From positions 1 through 16,997 of the forward strand of contig CAJOOV010000042.1 of NCBI GenBank assembly GCA_905236265.1: DNA of 16,997 nucleotides, in the 5' to 3' direction. Position 1 is the stretch's first letter; each line of letters begins with the position of its first letter. The notes under the pieces are model-generated. The model was given only the letters and a program-made list of their open reading frames with translations. It did no database searches and was not told where the DNA came from. Shown here in pieces: positions 7,773 through 15,631 of the stretch. Origin of the DNA: an uncultured Oscillospiraceae bacterium (GTDB lineage: Bacteria; Bacillota; Clostridia; Oscillospirales; Oscillospiraceae). The position numbers and the translations under genes were made by a program.

Positions 7773-8888
7773 ATGGAAGAAAAAACGGGCGTGCTGATTG
7801 CCATGAGCGGCGGCGTGGATTCCTCCGTGGCGGCATGGATGATGGTACAGCAGGGCTGGCGCTGCATGGGCGTGACCATGCGGCAGTATCAGGACGACAC
7901 CTGCCATCTGGCCGCCTTCCCCACCTGCTGCTCTGCGCAGGACATTGAGGATGCAAAGCAGGTTGCCTTCCAATTGGACATTCCCTATCAGGCGATCGAC
8001 TTCTCCGCCGCCTTCCGGGAGCAGGTGATTGACCGCTTTGTGCAGGTCTATGAGTCCGGCGGCACCCCCAACCCCTGTGTGGACTGCAACCGGTATATGC
8101 GCTTTCGCACTCTGATAGAGCTGGCTGACCGGAACGGCCTGTACTATGTGGCTACAGGGCACTATGCCAGAGTGGAGCAGGACAGGGAGAGCGGCAGGTG
8201 GCTGCTGAAAAAGGCGCTGTACCAGCAGAAGGATCAGAGCTATATGCTCTCCCGGCTGAGCCAGTCCCAGCTTTGCCGCATCCGTTTCCCGCTGGGGGAG
8301 ATGGAGAAATCTCAGGTGCGGCGGATTGCGGAGGAGCAGTATTTCGTCACCGCCCGCAAGCACGACTCTCAGGACATCTGCTTTGTCCCTGACGGGGATT
8401 ATGGGGCGTTTTTGGAGCGCTACACCGGGAAAACCTATCCCCCCGGAGACTTTCTGGACCTGCAGGGCAACCGGGTGGGCAGGCATGAGGGTGCGGTGCG
8501 CTATACGCTGGGCCAGCGCCGGGGGCTTCGTCTGGCCATGGGGGAGCCGGTTTATGTCACAGGCAAGGACATGGCCGCCAACACCGTCACCGTCGGCCCG
8601 GACAGGGCGCTTTATACCTCCTCCCTGCTGGCAGAGGATATGAACTGGATCTCCATGCAAGCCCCTGCCGCCCCCTTCCGGGCCATGGCAAAAACCCGCT
8701 ACCGCCAGAGCGAGCAGCCCGCCCTTGTCACCCCGCTGGAAAAGGGCGGGGTGCGTGTGGACTTCGACGCTCCCCAGCGGGCGGTGACGCCGGGGCAGAC
8801 CGTGGCTTTGTATGACGGGGACGTGGTCATCGGCGGCGCAACCATCGTCAAAGCGTGGACGCAGCAGGAGGTGGACTATGCCCCGTGA
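7773..8888 (+). CDS. mnmA: tRNA-specific 2-thiouridylase MnmA
   Basis: 371 residues, normal for MnmA/TrmU, which installs the 2-thio group on U34 of Lys, Glu and Gln tRNAs using ATP and a persulfide relay. The PP-loop is SGGVDSS at 12-18 (adenylation). NPCVDCN at 100-106 places C105 at the position of the E. coli nucleophile C102, and DSQDICF gives C203 for the second catalytic Cys. GHYARVE and YTLGQRRGL are further family motifs, with a C-terminal beta domain from about 300. C102 replaces the Asp of the E. coli NPD motif. The ATG gives a standard N-terminus; an in-frame GTG at 7755 would add 6 residues with no better site. The gene overlaps the next one by 11 bases. Confidence 0.95.
   Translation: MEEKTGVLIAMSGGVDSSVAAWMMVQQGWRCMGVTMRQYQDDTCHLAAFPTCCSAQDIEDAKQVAFQLDIPYQAIDFSAAFREQVIDRFVQVYESGGTPNPCVDCNRYMRFRTLIELADRNGLYYVATGHYARVEQDRESGRWLLKKALYQQKDQSYMLSRLSQSQLCRIRFPLGEMEKSQVRRIAEEQYFVTARKHDSQDICFVPDGDYGAFLERYTGKTYPPGDFLDLQGNRVGRHEGAVRYTLGQRRGLRLAMGEPVYVTGKDMAANTVTVGPDRALYTSSLLAEDMNWISMQAPAAPFRAMAKTRYRQSEQPALVTPLEKGGVRVDFDAPQRAVTPGQTVALYDGDVVIGGATIVKAWTQQEVDYAP
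8866..8871 (+). promoter_or_regulatory. Ribosome binding site of the ttcA-family gene, inside mnmA
   Basis: AGGAGG 6 bases before ATG 8878, inside the last codons of mnmA. It fixes the start in the second frame and implies translational coupling of the two thiolase genes. Confidence 0.8.
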
Positions 8889-9744
8889 ACTGGACGCCTG
8901 CCAGATGGCAGAGCGGAGCATCAACAAAAAGTACCGCAAGGAGCTTTGGAAGCCCTTTGTCTACGGCGTAAAGCGGTATGAGCTGATTCAGCCGGGGGAC
9001 AGAATCGCCGTGTGCATCTCCGGCGGCAAGGATTCCATGCTCATGGCAAAGCTGCTGCAGGAGCTGCACCGCCACAGCGACGTGCCCTTTGCGCTGGAAT
9101 TTCTGGTGATGGATCCGGGGTATCATCCCGCCAACCGCCAGAAAATCGTGGACAACGCCCGGCTGCTGCGTGTGCCCATCCGGATTTTTGAATCCGACAT
9201 CTTTGCCGTGGCCAACGCCGCCGGGCAGTCCCCCTGCTATCTCTGCGCCAGAATGCGCCGGGGGCACCTGTACAGCAAGGCGCAGGAGCTGGGCTGCAAC
9301 AAAATCGCTCTGGGACACCACTTCAACGACGTGATCGAGACCACCGTGATGGGCATGTTCTACGGCTCCCAATTACAGGCCATGCCCCCCAAGCTCCACT
9401 CCACCAACTTCCCCGGCATGGAGCTGATCCGCCCGCTGTACTGCGTCCACGAGGAGCATATCATCGCATGGGCAAGGTATAACCATCTGGAGTTCATCCA
9501 GTGCGCCTGCCGCTTTACCGAGCAGAGCCACCTGAGCGGGGACGGCATTGGCCGCAGCAAGCGTCAGGAGATGAAGCAGCTCATCCGCACCCTTACGGCG
9601 GAGAATCCCATTGTGGAGAAGAGCATCTTCAACTCCATCCATGCCGTCTGTCTGGATACCCTTGTGGGCTTTAAGACCCGGGGCGAGGAGCACTCCTTTT
9701 TGGAGCTGTATGACAATCCCCGCCCCATGTGGCCGGAGGAATAG
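8878..9744 (+). CDS. ttcA: TtcA-family tRNA thiolation protein
   Basis: 288 residues. An N-terminal nucleophilic PP-loop SGGKDS (48-53) is followed by a CxxC pair (C120, C123 in PCYLCARMRRG), GHHFNDVIETT (146-156) and a distal cysteine pair (C209, C211 in QCACRF). This matches the TtcA/TtuA group, which adenylate a tRNA base and add sulfur through a [4Fe-4S] cluster held by three cysteines. TtcA makes 2-thiocytidine at position 32; that exact product is inferred, as clostridial relatives are largely untested. Translation starts inside mnmA with a strong site, so the two sulfurtransferases are made together. A strong terminator follows. A TilS-like lysidine role is less likely given the CxxC. 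Confidence 0.83.
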   Translation: MPRELDACQMAERSINKKYRKELWKPFVYGVKRYELIQPGDRIAVCISGGKDSMLMAKLLQELHRHSDVPFALEFLVMDPGYHPANRQKIVDNARLLRVPIRIFESDIFAVANAAGQSPCYLCARMRRGHLYSKAQELGCNKIALGHHFNDVIETTVMGMFYGSQLQAMPPKLHSTNFPGMELIRPLYCVHEEHIIAWARYNHLEFIQCACRFTEQSHLSGDGIGRSKRQEMKQLIRTLTAENPIVEKSIFNSIHAVCLDTLVGFKTRGEEHSFLELYDNPRPMWPEE

Positions 9745-9750
9745 AATAAG

Positions 9751-9805
9751 AACCGTGAAAGGGCGCGCTTTGCTGACCCCTTTCACGGTTTTCCTTTTTT
9801 CTTTC
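9751..9805 (+). terminator. Strong terminator of mnmA-ttcA, possibly bidirectional
   Basis: 13-bp perfect stem (9751-9763 with 9778-9790), a 14-base loop, then TTCCTTTTTT. It sits between convergent ttcA and the histidine kinase gene; read leftward the tail is only CTTATTCTATT, so it may also act, more weakly, on the kinase transcript. Confidence 0.85.
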
Positions 9806-9825
9806 CGTTTTCCGGCGGTTTTCCT

Positions 9826-11220
9826 CTACTCCCCGCCGCAGCCGGTGTCCTCCTGCAGCCACAGGGGCAGGTGGATCACCGCCTCAAAGCTCTCGCTGTC
9901 CCGCAGGGTGAAGAAGCTGCCCCCCATAATCTGCACAATCCGCTCGCAGGTTTTCAGCCCGATCTCCGTGCTCTGGGCAGGGTCGGGATGGGGGCGGATG
10001 CCGTTTTTCAGCCGGAGCTGAATCTGCTCCGGCTCCGCCTTTGCGGTGATATACACCGGCTTGGAGGCGTCGGCGTATTTCTCGATATTGGAAAACAGGT
10101 TGTCCATCAGCCGCTTCATGTAAATGGGATCCACCCGAACCTTCACCCTTCTGTCCATGGGCGTGGGGACGATCTGCCAGCCCTGCTCCCGCAGCAGCAC
10201 GGTATGCTCGCTGACGAGCTGGGAGAGGAGGGTTTTTGCGTCCACCACCTCCGGCTTGATCTCATAGCTCCTGTGGCCGAACACAAAGAAATACTGAAAC
10301 AGCCTGTCTGCCAGCTCCCTGAGCTGGTAGGCATTGTTCATACAGGTGTTCAGGTAGCTCCTGTAGTTCTCATCGTCGCTGAACTGTCCCTCCTCCAGCA
10401 GCTCCAGAAAGCCCATCAGCACCGTGAGGGGGGTGCGTATGTCGTGGCTCATGCGGGTGATGAGGTCGCTGTTGGCGTTCCACGCCTCCTGCTCCGCCCG
10501 CATCTTCTCCATCACCGTGTCCCGCATGGCGCCCACGGACTGGGACAGATCCCCGATCTCGTCCCCGCTGAGCAGGGTAATGTTGCCGTGGACGTTGCCC
10601 ATGGCAACCTCCTGCACCTCTCTGCCCAGCGTGCAAATCTTTCTGATGACAGACTGATGGTAGCCTATCATAATGGCCAGCAGCAGCAGCGTCCCCAGAA
10701 AATAGGCCAGCACCAGCACCAGCCGTGACAGCGGCTCCTCCGTAAAATCGTAGAGCTTCACCTGATAGCGCCCGTTGGAGAAGGCAATCGTCCGGTACGC
10801 CTCTCCGGGCATCACATAGTCCGCCGGCTCCTGAGCGGCGGGCGGCTCCTCCGGCTGCGCCTCACCGCCCTGCTCAAAGGCGGAGTAGAACTCCTCCCCC
10901 TCCAGCCAGCCGCAGTTGAGCAGCACCTTGCCGTTCTGGCTGGCGATGAGAAAGACAAAATGCCGCTCCTGAACCCATTGGGCAATCTTTTTTGTGTTGT
11001 GCAGGCTGAGATGGTTCCGGGTGACGTAGTCCTCAAAGGAGTCCATCAACTCCTGACTGCGCTGCACAGCCCGCTCCGGCTCCATATAGATCCGCTCTAT
11101 CGCCGCATCCCCCAGCATCTTCACCCCTTTTGCGCCCAGAAAGCCCATGGCAACGGCGAAGATCATGGTCACGGCAAACCGAACCCGGAGGGAGAGCCAT
11201 TTTCCCTTGCGTTCAGTCAA
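9826..11220 (-). CDS. Membrane sensor histidine kinase
   Basis: 464 residues. TM1 at about 13-32, an extracellular sensor segment at about 35-165 with a Pro/Glu/Ala-rich stretch (118-135), TM2 at about 166-187, HAMP at about 188-240, then HisKA with phospho-acceptor H259 (MSHDIRTPLTVLMGFLE). The N-box is MDNLFSNIEKYAD (N374, N378) and the lid/G2 part is TEIGLKTCERIVQIMGG (418-434). The usual DxGxG G1 box is replaced by KNGIRPHPDP (406-413), so ATP binding departs from the classic form. The start is TTG, with AGAGGG 7 bases upstream, overlapping the regulator stop by 8 bases (TTGACTGA). It pairs with the upstream OmpR-type regulator. The signal is unknown. Confidence 0.9.
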   Translation of the reverse strand: MTERKGKWLSLRVRFAVTMIFAVAMGFLGAKGVKMLGDAAIERIYMEPERAVQRSQELMDSFEDYVTRNHLSLHNTKKIAQWVQERHFVFLIASQNGKVLLNCGWLEGEEFYSAFEQGGEAQPEEPPAAQEPADYVMPGEAYRTIAFSNGRYQVKLYDFTEEPLSRLVLVLAYFLGTLLLLAIMIGYHQSVIRKICTLGREVQEVAMGNVHGNITLLSGDEIGDLSQSVGAMRDTVMEKMRAEQEAWNANSDLITRMSHDIRTPLTVLMGFLELLEEGQFSDDENYRSYLNTCMNNAYQLRELADRLFQYFFVFGHRSYEIKPEVVDAKTLLSQLVSEHTVLLREQGWQIVPTPMDRRVKVRVDPIYMKRLMDNLFSNIEKYADASKPVYITAKAEPEQIQLRLKNGIRPHPDPAQSTEIGLKTCERIVQIMGGSFFTLRDSESFEAVIHLPLWLQEDTGCGGE

Positions 11221-11932
11221 TCTGATACCCTCTTCCGTACACCGTGCGGATCAGCACCGGGTTTGCCGGGTCATCCTCCAGCTTTTTCCGCAGGCGCTGG
11301 ATATACACCATGATGTTGTTGTCCGAGGAGGGCATATATTTGCTCTTCCACACCGCCTCATACAGGGTCTTTACATCCAGAACCTCCCCACGGTGGTTCA
11401 TCAGGAAGAGAAACAGCTCCATCTCCTTGTCCGTCAGGCGGATCTCCTCCTCCCTTTTCCGCACACGCCGGGTGTGGGCGTCCACCATCAGAGCGTCGGC
11501 AGGCTTGCCGAAGCGCTCCTGTCCCCGCTGCTCCCCGCCGTATACCCGGTAGCGGCGGATGAGGGAGCCGACCTTCATCATCAGTTCCGCCTGAGAGAAG
11601 GGCTTGGGCAGGAAATCGTCCCCGCCGTTGTCATAGGCGGCCTCCTTGTCCCCCTCTGTGTTGCGTGCCGTGAGAAAGAGCACCGGGGCTTTCGTATACA
11701 CCCGAAGCCGCCTGCACGCATCCAGCCCGGACAGCCCCGGCATCATAATATCCATCAGAATGAGATCCACGCCGGGAGCACGGGCAAGCTGCTGCAGCGC
11801 CTGCTCCCCGTTGGCCGCCTCCATCACCTGATAGCCCTTTTTATTCAGCAGAATCCGCAAAAGCTGGCGGATCTCCGCCTCGTCGTCCACCACCAGAATC
11901 AGGCCTCCGGCGGCTGCTGCCACATTCTCCAT
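11213..11932 (-). CDS. OmpR/PhoB-family response regulator
   Basis: 239 residues. The receiver domain (about 11-125) has acidic D16/D17, phospho-acceptor D61 (LILMDIMMPG), T88 (FLTAR) and K110 (LPKPF). A C-terminal winged helix (about 145-239) has VDAHTRRV, LTDKEMELFLFLMNHRG, NNIMVYIQRLRKKLEDDP and RTVYGRGYQI, the classic OmpR-type DNA-binding fold. The ATG was chosen because GGGAGGAG precedes it; an in-frame ATG 15 codons upstream adds a non-conserved basic stretch. It is first in a two-gene operon with the kinase. No convincing promoter is visible in the 123 bases before it, and its targets are unknown. Confidence 0.92.
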   Translation of the reverse strand: MENVAAAAGGLILVVDDEAEIRQLLRILLNKKGYQVMEAANGEQALQQLARAPGVDLILMDIMMPGLSGLDACRRLRVYTKAPVLFLTARNTEGDKEAAYDNGGDDFLPKPFSQAELMMKVGSLIRRYRVYGGEQRGQERFGKPADALMVDAHTRRVRKREEEIRLTDKEMELFLFLMNHRGEVLDVKTLYEAVWKSKYMPSSDNNIMVYIQRLRKKLEDDPANPVLIRTVYGRGYQID

Positions 11933-12041
11933 TTTTTCTCCTCCCGTATGATGCTCTCCCCTGCGTCTGTGGCTCATTCGATGGCAGGGGAAGGTATAAC
12001 TCCCGCTCAGGGCACATATCCTGCACTATCATCGAAAGAAC

Positions 12042-12046
12042 AGGAG
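12042..12046 (+). promoter_or_regulatory. Ribosome binding site of the SSB-like gene
   Basis: AGGAG 9 bases before TTG 12056. The only in-frame ATG upstream (11981) lacks a site and would add 25 unconserved residues, so TTG is favoured. Confidence 0.6.
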
Positions 12047-12055
12047 CGTTGCCCA

Positions 12056-12670
12056 TTGCAAAATGATTGGAATGAAAACCGTGCCAGACTGATCGGCACT
12101 GTGATGGGAGAGCCGGAATACTCCCACAGCAATCACAATGAGGACTTTTTCCGTTTCCCCCTGCGCACTGACCGGCTTTCAGGCACGTCCGACCAGCCCA
12201 ACGTGCTGCTCTCCCGGACGCTGCTGGAGCTGCGCCCCCTCCACAGGGGCGACCGGGTCGCCATAGAGGGCGAGATACGCTCCTATAACAACCGCTCCGG
12301 CACGGGGGCACGGCTGGTCATCACGCTGCTGGCAAAGGAAATCCTCCCGGCGCAGCAGACCCCGGACGACAACCGGGTCACATTGGCAGGCGTGCTGTGC
12401 CGCTGCCCCACCTACCGCCGCACCCCGCTGGGGCGGGAGATCTGTGACCTGCTGCTGGCAGTCAACCGGCGCTATGGCCGCTCGGACTATCTGCCCTGCA
12501 TCGCATGGGGCACGCTGGCACGGGACTGCGCAGACCTGCCCGTGGGCTTCCCCATGCGCCTGCACGGGCGGCTGCAGAGCCGGGGCTATACCAAGCTCAC
12601 CGAAGAAGGCCCCGTCCGCCGTACCGCCTTTGAGATTTCCGTGATGACCATGGAGCCTGCCGAGCCGTAG
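12056..12670 (+). CDS. Two-OB-fold single-stranded DNA-binding-like protein
   Basis: 204 residues with two SSB-like OB folds in tandem. The first spans about 8-97 (NRARLIGTVMGEPEYSH, FPLRTDRLSG, GDRVAIEGEIRSYNN). The second, about 106-200, is closer to bacterial SSB (NRVTLAGVLCRCPTYRRT, DLLLAVNRRYGRSDYLPCIA, PMRLHGRLQSRGYTK, FEISVMTME). It lacks the acidic Ssb C-terminal tail that recruits partner proteins, so it is unlikely to be the main replication SSB. A role in repair, recombination or another nucleic-acid transaction is inference. It stands alone between divergent and convergent genes. A possible -10 (TATAAC, 11995-12000) has no good -35. The end lies only 11 bases from the convergent methyltransferase. 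Confidence 0.75.
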   Translation: MQNDWNENRARLIGTVMGEPEYSHSNHNEDFFRFPLRTDRLSGTSDQPNVLLSRTLLELRPLHRGDRVAIEGEIRSYNNRSGTGARLVITLLAKEILPAQQTPDDNRVTLAGVLCRCPTYRRTPLGREICDLLLAVNRRYGRSDYLPCIAWGTLARDCADLPVGFPMRLHGRLQSRGYTKLTEEGPVRRTAFEISVMTMEPAEP

Positions 12671-12681
12671 CAGCAGGGCGG

Positions 12682-13902
12682 CTACACCACCTGAAACAGG
12701 AAAAACTTCAGATACTCCGTCTCCGGCACGTTCCACAGCACCGGGTGATCCGGCCCCTGCCCTCTCGCCTCGATCTGGCGCAGGGAGACCCCGGCATCCC
12801 GTGCGGCGTCCCGGAGCATCCGCCGAAACGCCCCCTCCGGCATGAAGTGGGAGCAGGAGCAGGTGGCAAGATAGCCCCCTCTGGGCAGCAGCTTCATCGC
12901 CCGGAGGTTGATCTCCTTATAGCCCCGCTCCGCCTGCGCCGCAGTCTCCCGGCTCTTGGTAAAGGCGGGCGGGTCAAGGATGATATAGTCATAGTCCCGG
13001 CACCGCTCCTCGCTGAGCCTTGTGAGCAGGGCAAACACGTCCGCCGTCTCAAAGTCGATATTGTCAAGGCCGTTGCGCCGGGCGTTCTCCCTTGCCATTT
13101 CGATTGCGGCGGCGGAGATGTCCACGCTGTGAACCCGCTTCGCCCCGGCAAGGGCAGCGTTGAGGCCGAAGGAACCGGTGTGGGTAAAGCAGTCCAGCAC
13201 CCGCTTTCCGGGGGCAAGGCGGGCGGCGGCCTGACGGTTGTACTTCTGATCCAGAAAGAACCCCGTCTTCTGCCCGTTTTCCACGTCCACCAGATAGCGC
13301 ACGCCGTTTTCCACGATCTCCGTCACCCCACTGTCCGGATGGCTCATGCCGTCCCACCAGCCCTTCTCCTGCGCCATGCCCTCCCGCTCCCGCAGGGAGA
13401 GGTCGTTTCGCAGGAAAATGCCGGACACCGGCTCCCCCAGCGCCGCCATCTCCTCTTTCAGGGCATCCAGCACCGTGTCCCTCACCCGCTCCATGCCCAG
13501 CGAGGTAATCTGGACGCTGAGCAGGTTGTTATACCTGTCCACCGTCAGCCCCGGCATCTGGTCCGCCTCGCCGTGAACCAGACGGCAGCAGCGAAAATCC
13601 GTCCCCGGCATCACCGTGCGGCGGTAGGCCACGGCATAGGACACCCGTCTGCGCCAGAACTGGGGGTCGAACCGGTCGTTGGCGTTGCGGCTGATGAGCC
13701 GCAGGGCAATTTTCGAGCGGGCATTATAAAAGCCGGTGCCCATCCACGCATTCCCGGCAAAGACATCCGCCAGAGCGCCGCTCTCCGGCGGCTCCTCCAT
13801 CCCGGTGATCTCCTCGCCGTAGACCCACGGATGTCCGTTTTTGATGCTCCGCTCCGCCTTTGCGCTGATGCGCAGGGCGGGATAAGGGCGGTTTTGTCTC
13901 AT
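12682..13902 (-). CDS. rlmI: Class I SAM-dependent rRNA methyltransferase, RlmI type
   Basis: 406 residues, close to E. coli RlmI (YccW), which methylates C1962 of 23S rRNA at C5. An N-terminal PUA-like domain (about 5-75, with SIKNGHPWVYGEEI) is followed by a linker domain (GLTVDRYNNLLSVQ, 118-131) and a Rossmann methyltransferase: GQKTGFFLDQKYNR (210-223), motif I VLDCFTHTGSFGL (235-247), DIS at 261, the catalytic-loop motif LDPPAFTKS (309-317) and TCSCSHF (347-353). The exact rRNA site is inferred from the family. The ATG has GGGAG about 9 bases upstream and a clean promoter. The gene diverges from murC. Confidence 0.9.
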   Translation of the reverse strand: MRQNRPYPALRISAKAERSIKNGHPWVYGEEITGMEEPPESGALADVFAGNAWMGTGFYNARSKIALRLISRNANDRFDPQFWRRRVSYAVAYRRTVMPGTDFRCCRLVHGEADQMPGLTVDRYNNLLSVQITSLGMERVRDTVLDALKEEMAALGEPVSGIFLRNDLSLREREGMAQEKGWWDGMSHPDSGVTEIVENGVRYLVDVENGQKTGFFLDQKYNRQAAARLAPGKRVLDCFTHTGSFGLNAALAGAKRVHSVDISAAAIEMARENARRNGLDNIDFETADVFALLTRLSEERCRDYDYIILDPPAFTKSRETAAQAERGYKEINLRAMKLLPRGGYLATCSCSHFMPEGAFRRMLRDAARDAGVSLRQIEARGQGPDHPVLWNVPETEYLKFFLFQVV

Positions 13903-13933
13903 AGCGCATATCTCCCGTCTTTCATCTGGGCTT

Positions 13934-13962
13934 ATTTTACCACATTCCCCGCCGTTGCTCAA
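13934..13962 (-). promoter_or_regulatory. Sigma-A promoter of the rlmI-type gene
   Basis: Minus-strand TTGAGC (13957-13962), a 17-base spacer ending in TGG and TAAAAT (13934-13939). A perfect 6-bp inverted repeat GCCGTT/AACGGC (13951-13966) overlaps the -35 element. Confidence 0.75.
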
Positions 13963-14019
13963 CGGCAATTCGCAGGAAACCCCCCGCCGCCCTGCGCCGT
14001 TATTTCGTCCATTTTCTCC

Positions 14020-14048
14020 TTGCAAGGGCGTGCAAAGGGGGCTATACT
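14020..14048 (+). promoter_or_regulatory. Sigma-A promoter of murC
   Basis: TTGCAA (14020-14025), a 17-base spacer and TATACT (14043-14048); start near 14055, leaving a leader of about 32 bases that contains the GGGAGG site of murC. Confidence 0.8.
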
Positions 14049-14086
14049 ATCAAAACAAACCATTCTTGCCCAAGGGAGGTCTCTCT

Positions 14087-15466
14087 ATGACCGTTACCGA
14101 TTTGAAATCCATGCTCCGCCCCGGCGTGCGTGCCCATCTGGCAGGCATCGGCGGGGTGAGTATGTTTCCCCTTTCCGAAATGCTGCTCAACCGGGGACTG
14201 ATTGTCACCGGTTCGGACAGCAACCCCGCCTCGCCCAACTGTCAGGCGCTGCTGGCGCAGGGCATCACCGTCTATCCCGGACACTTCCCCGAAAACGTGC
14301 AGGGGGCTGACCTCGTCATCCGCACCGCCGCCATCCATGACGACAACCCGGAGATCACCGCCGCCCATGACGCCGGAATCCCCGTCTTTGAGCGGGCGCA
14401 GGCGCTGGGGGCGCTGATGAGCGAGTACCGCCACGCCCTGTGCGTCTCCGGCACCCACGGAAAGACCACCACCACCTCCATGTGCGCCCATATCGCCATG
14501 GCCGCAGGGACAAACCCCTCCATTATGATCGGCGGGACAATCCCCCTGCTGGGCAGCGGCTACCGCATCGGCGCGCACGACACCTTCGTGCTGGAGGCCT
14601 GCGAGTACCGGGATTCCTTCCTCCACTTCCGCCCCACCGTTGCCGTAGTGCTCAATGTGGAACTGGATCACACCGACTATTTCCCTGACTTGGACGCCAT
14701 CAAGCGCTCCTTCCGCACCTTTGCCGCCTCCGTGCCGGAGGACGGGTATGTGGTGGCCAACGCAGACGACGACAACACCCTGTGCGCCCTGTCCGGACTG
14801 GAGCGGCGCATCGTCACCTTCGCCGTGAACCGCCCTGCCGACTACACCGCCGCCGATCTCACCTTTGAAAACGGCTTTGCCCGCTTCACCCTGACGGAGC
14901 GGGGCGCTCCCCTGTGCACCGTGCGCCTGTCCGTGCCCGGCGGGCACAATGTATCCAACGCCCTCGCCGCCGCTGCCGCCGCCCGGTGTATGGGCACATC
15001 CCCTCAGGCAATCGCCCAGGGGCTGGAGGAGTTTGCCGGGGCGCAGCGCCGCTTTGAGTACCGGGGCGAGGTGAACGGCGCTGCAGTCTATGACGACTAC
15101 GCCCACCACCCCGGCGAGCTGGACACCCTGTTTACCACCGCCCGGACGCTGGGCTATAGGCGGATTATCTGCGCCTTCCAGCCTCATACCTACACCCGTA
15201 CCGAGGCGTTTTTCGATGACTTTGTCACCCAGCTCAGCCGGGCGGACAAGCTGGTGCTGATGGAAATCTACCCCGCCAGAGAGGAGAACCTTCACGGCAT
15301 CTCCTCCCGTGACCTTGCCGCAAAAATCCCCGGCAGCATCTACTGCGCCACCCTCCGGGAGACGGAGCAGACCCTGCGCAAACTGGCACAGCCCGGAGAC
15401 CTGATTCTCACCGTAGGTGCGGGAGAGCTGAATCAGGTTGCCGGATGGCTGACCTCAGACAAATGA
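14087..15466 (+). CDS. murC: UDP-N-acetylmuramate--L-alanine ligase MurC
   Basis: 459 residues, the standard MurC length. It adds L-alanine to UDP-MurNAc, the first amino acid of the peptidoglycan stem, in the cytoplasm. The N-terminal domain has the UDP-binding GIGGVSM (20-26) and TGSDSN (41-46). The central ATP-binding domain has the P-loop SGTHGKTTTT (121-130), then EACEYRDSFLHF and NVELDHTDYFPD. The C-terminal domain has DYAHHPGELD and FQPHTYTRT. The ATG follows GGGAGG by 7 bases. It is transcribed alone here, not in a dcw-type cell-division cluster, with its own promoter and terminator, as is common for clostridial murC. Confidence 0.97.
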   Translation: MTVTDLKSMLRPGVRAHLAGIGGVSMFPLSEMLLNRGLIVTGSDSNPASPNCQALLAQGITVYPGHFPENVQGADLVIRTAAIHDDNPEITAAHDAGIPVFERAQALGALMSEYRHALCVSGTHGKTTTTSMCAHIAMAAGTNPSIMIGGTIPLLGSGYRIGAHDTFVLEACEYRDSFLHFRPTVAVVLNVELDHTDYFPDLDAIKRSFRTFAASVPEDGYVVANADDDNTLCALSGLERRIVTFAVNRPADYTAADLTFENGFARFTLTERGAPLCTVRLSVPGGHNVSNALAAAAAARCMGTSPQAIAQGLEEFAGAQRRFEYRGEVNGAAVYDDYAHHPGELDTLFTTARTLGYRRIICAFQPHTYTRTEAFFDDFVTQLSRADKLVLMEIYPAREENLHGISSRDLAAKIPGSIYCATLRETEQTLRKLAQPGDLILTVGAGELNQVAGWLTSDK

Positions 15467-15472
15467 CCCCCT

Positions 15473-15513
15473 CCGGCACAGCCCTTCCCCTCCCCGGCTG
15501 TGCCGGTTTTTCT
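15473..15513 (+). terminator. Rho-independent terminator of murC
   Basis: 11-bp perfect stem (15473-15483 with 15496-15506), a 12-base C/T-rich loop and a T-run starting at 15507; it begins 6 bases past the murC stop. Confidence 0.88.
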
Positions 15514-15593
15514 ATGCCCTGCCACCGATCGCCAGAGCTGTCAGATTTCTCCGGCGGCACCACCTTTTTTACGCACAATTCCCCTTTTCCCTC

Positions 15594-15622
15594 TTGCACC
15601 CCAGACGGAAAGAGAGTATACT
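15594..15622 (+). promoter_or_regulatory. Sigma-A promoter of crt
   Basis: TTGCAC (15594-15599), a 17-base spacer and TATACT (15617-15622); start near 15629, leader of about 57 bases. Confidence 0.78.
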
Positions 15623-15631
15623 TTCCCTGTA

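Noticed and set aside
13903..14025. N-terminal extension of the rlmI-type protein to an upstream ATG
   Set aside because: It would run through the gene's own promoter and add 41 unconserved residues; the internal ATG has a ribosome site and the usual N-terminus.
12745..14310. Long rightward frame antisense to the rlmI-type gene and running into murC out of frame
   Set aside because: No domain, no ribosome site, and both overlapped genes are strongly supported.
15514..15593. Possible small gene or second terminator between murC and crt
   Set aside because: No frame with a ribosome site, and only weak, short pairing near the T-run at 15565-15570.
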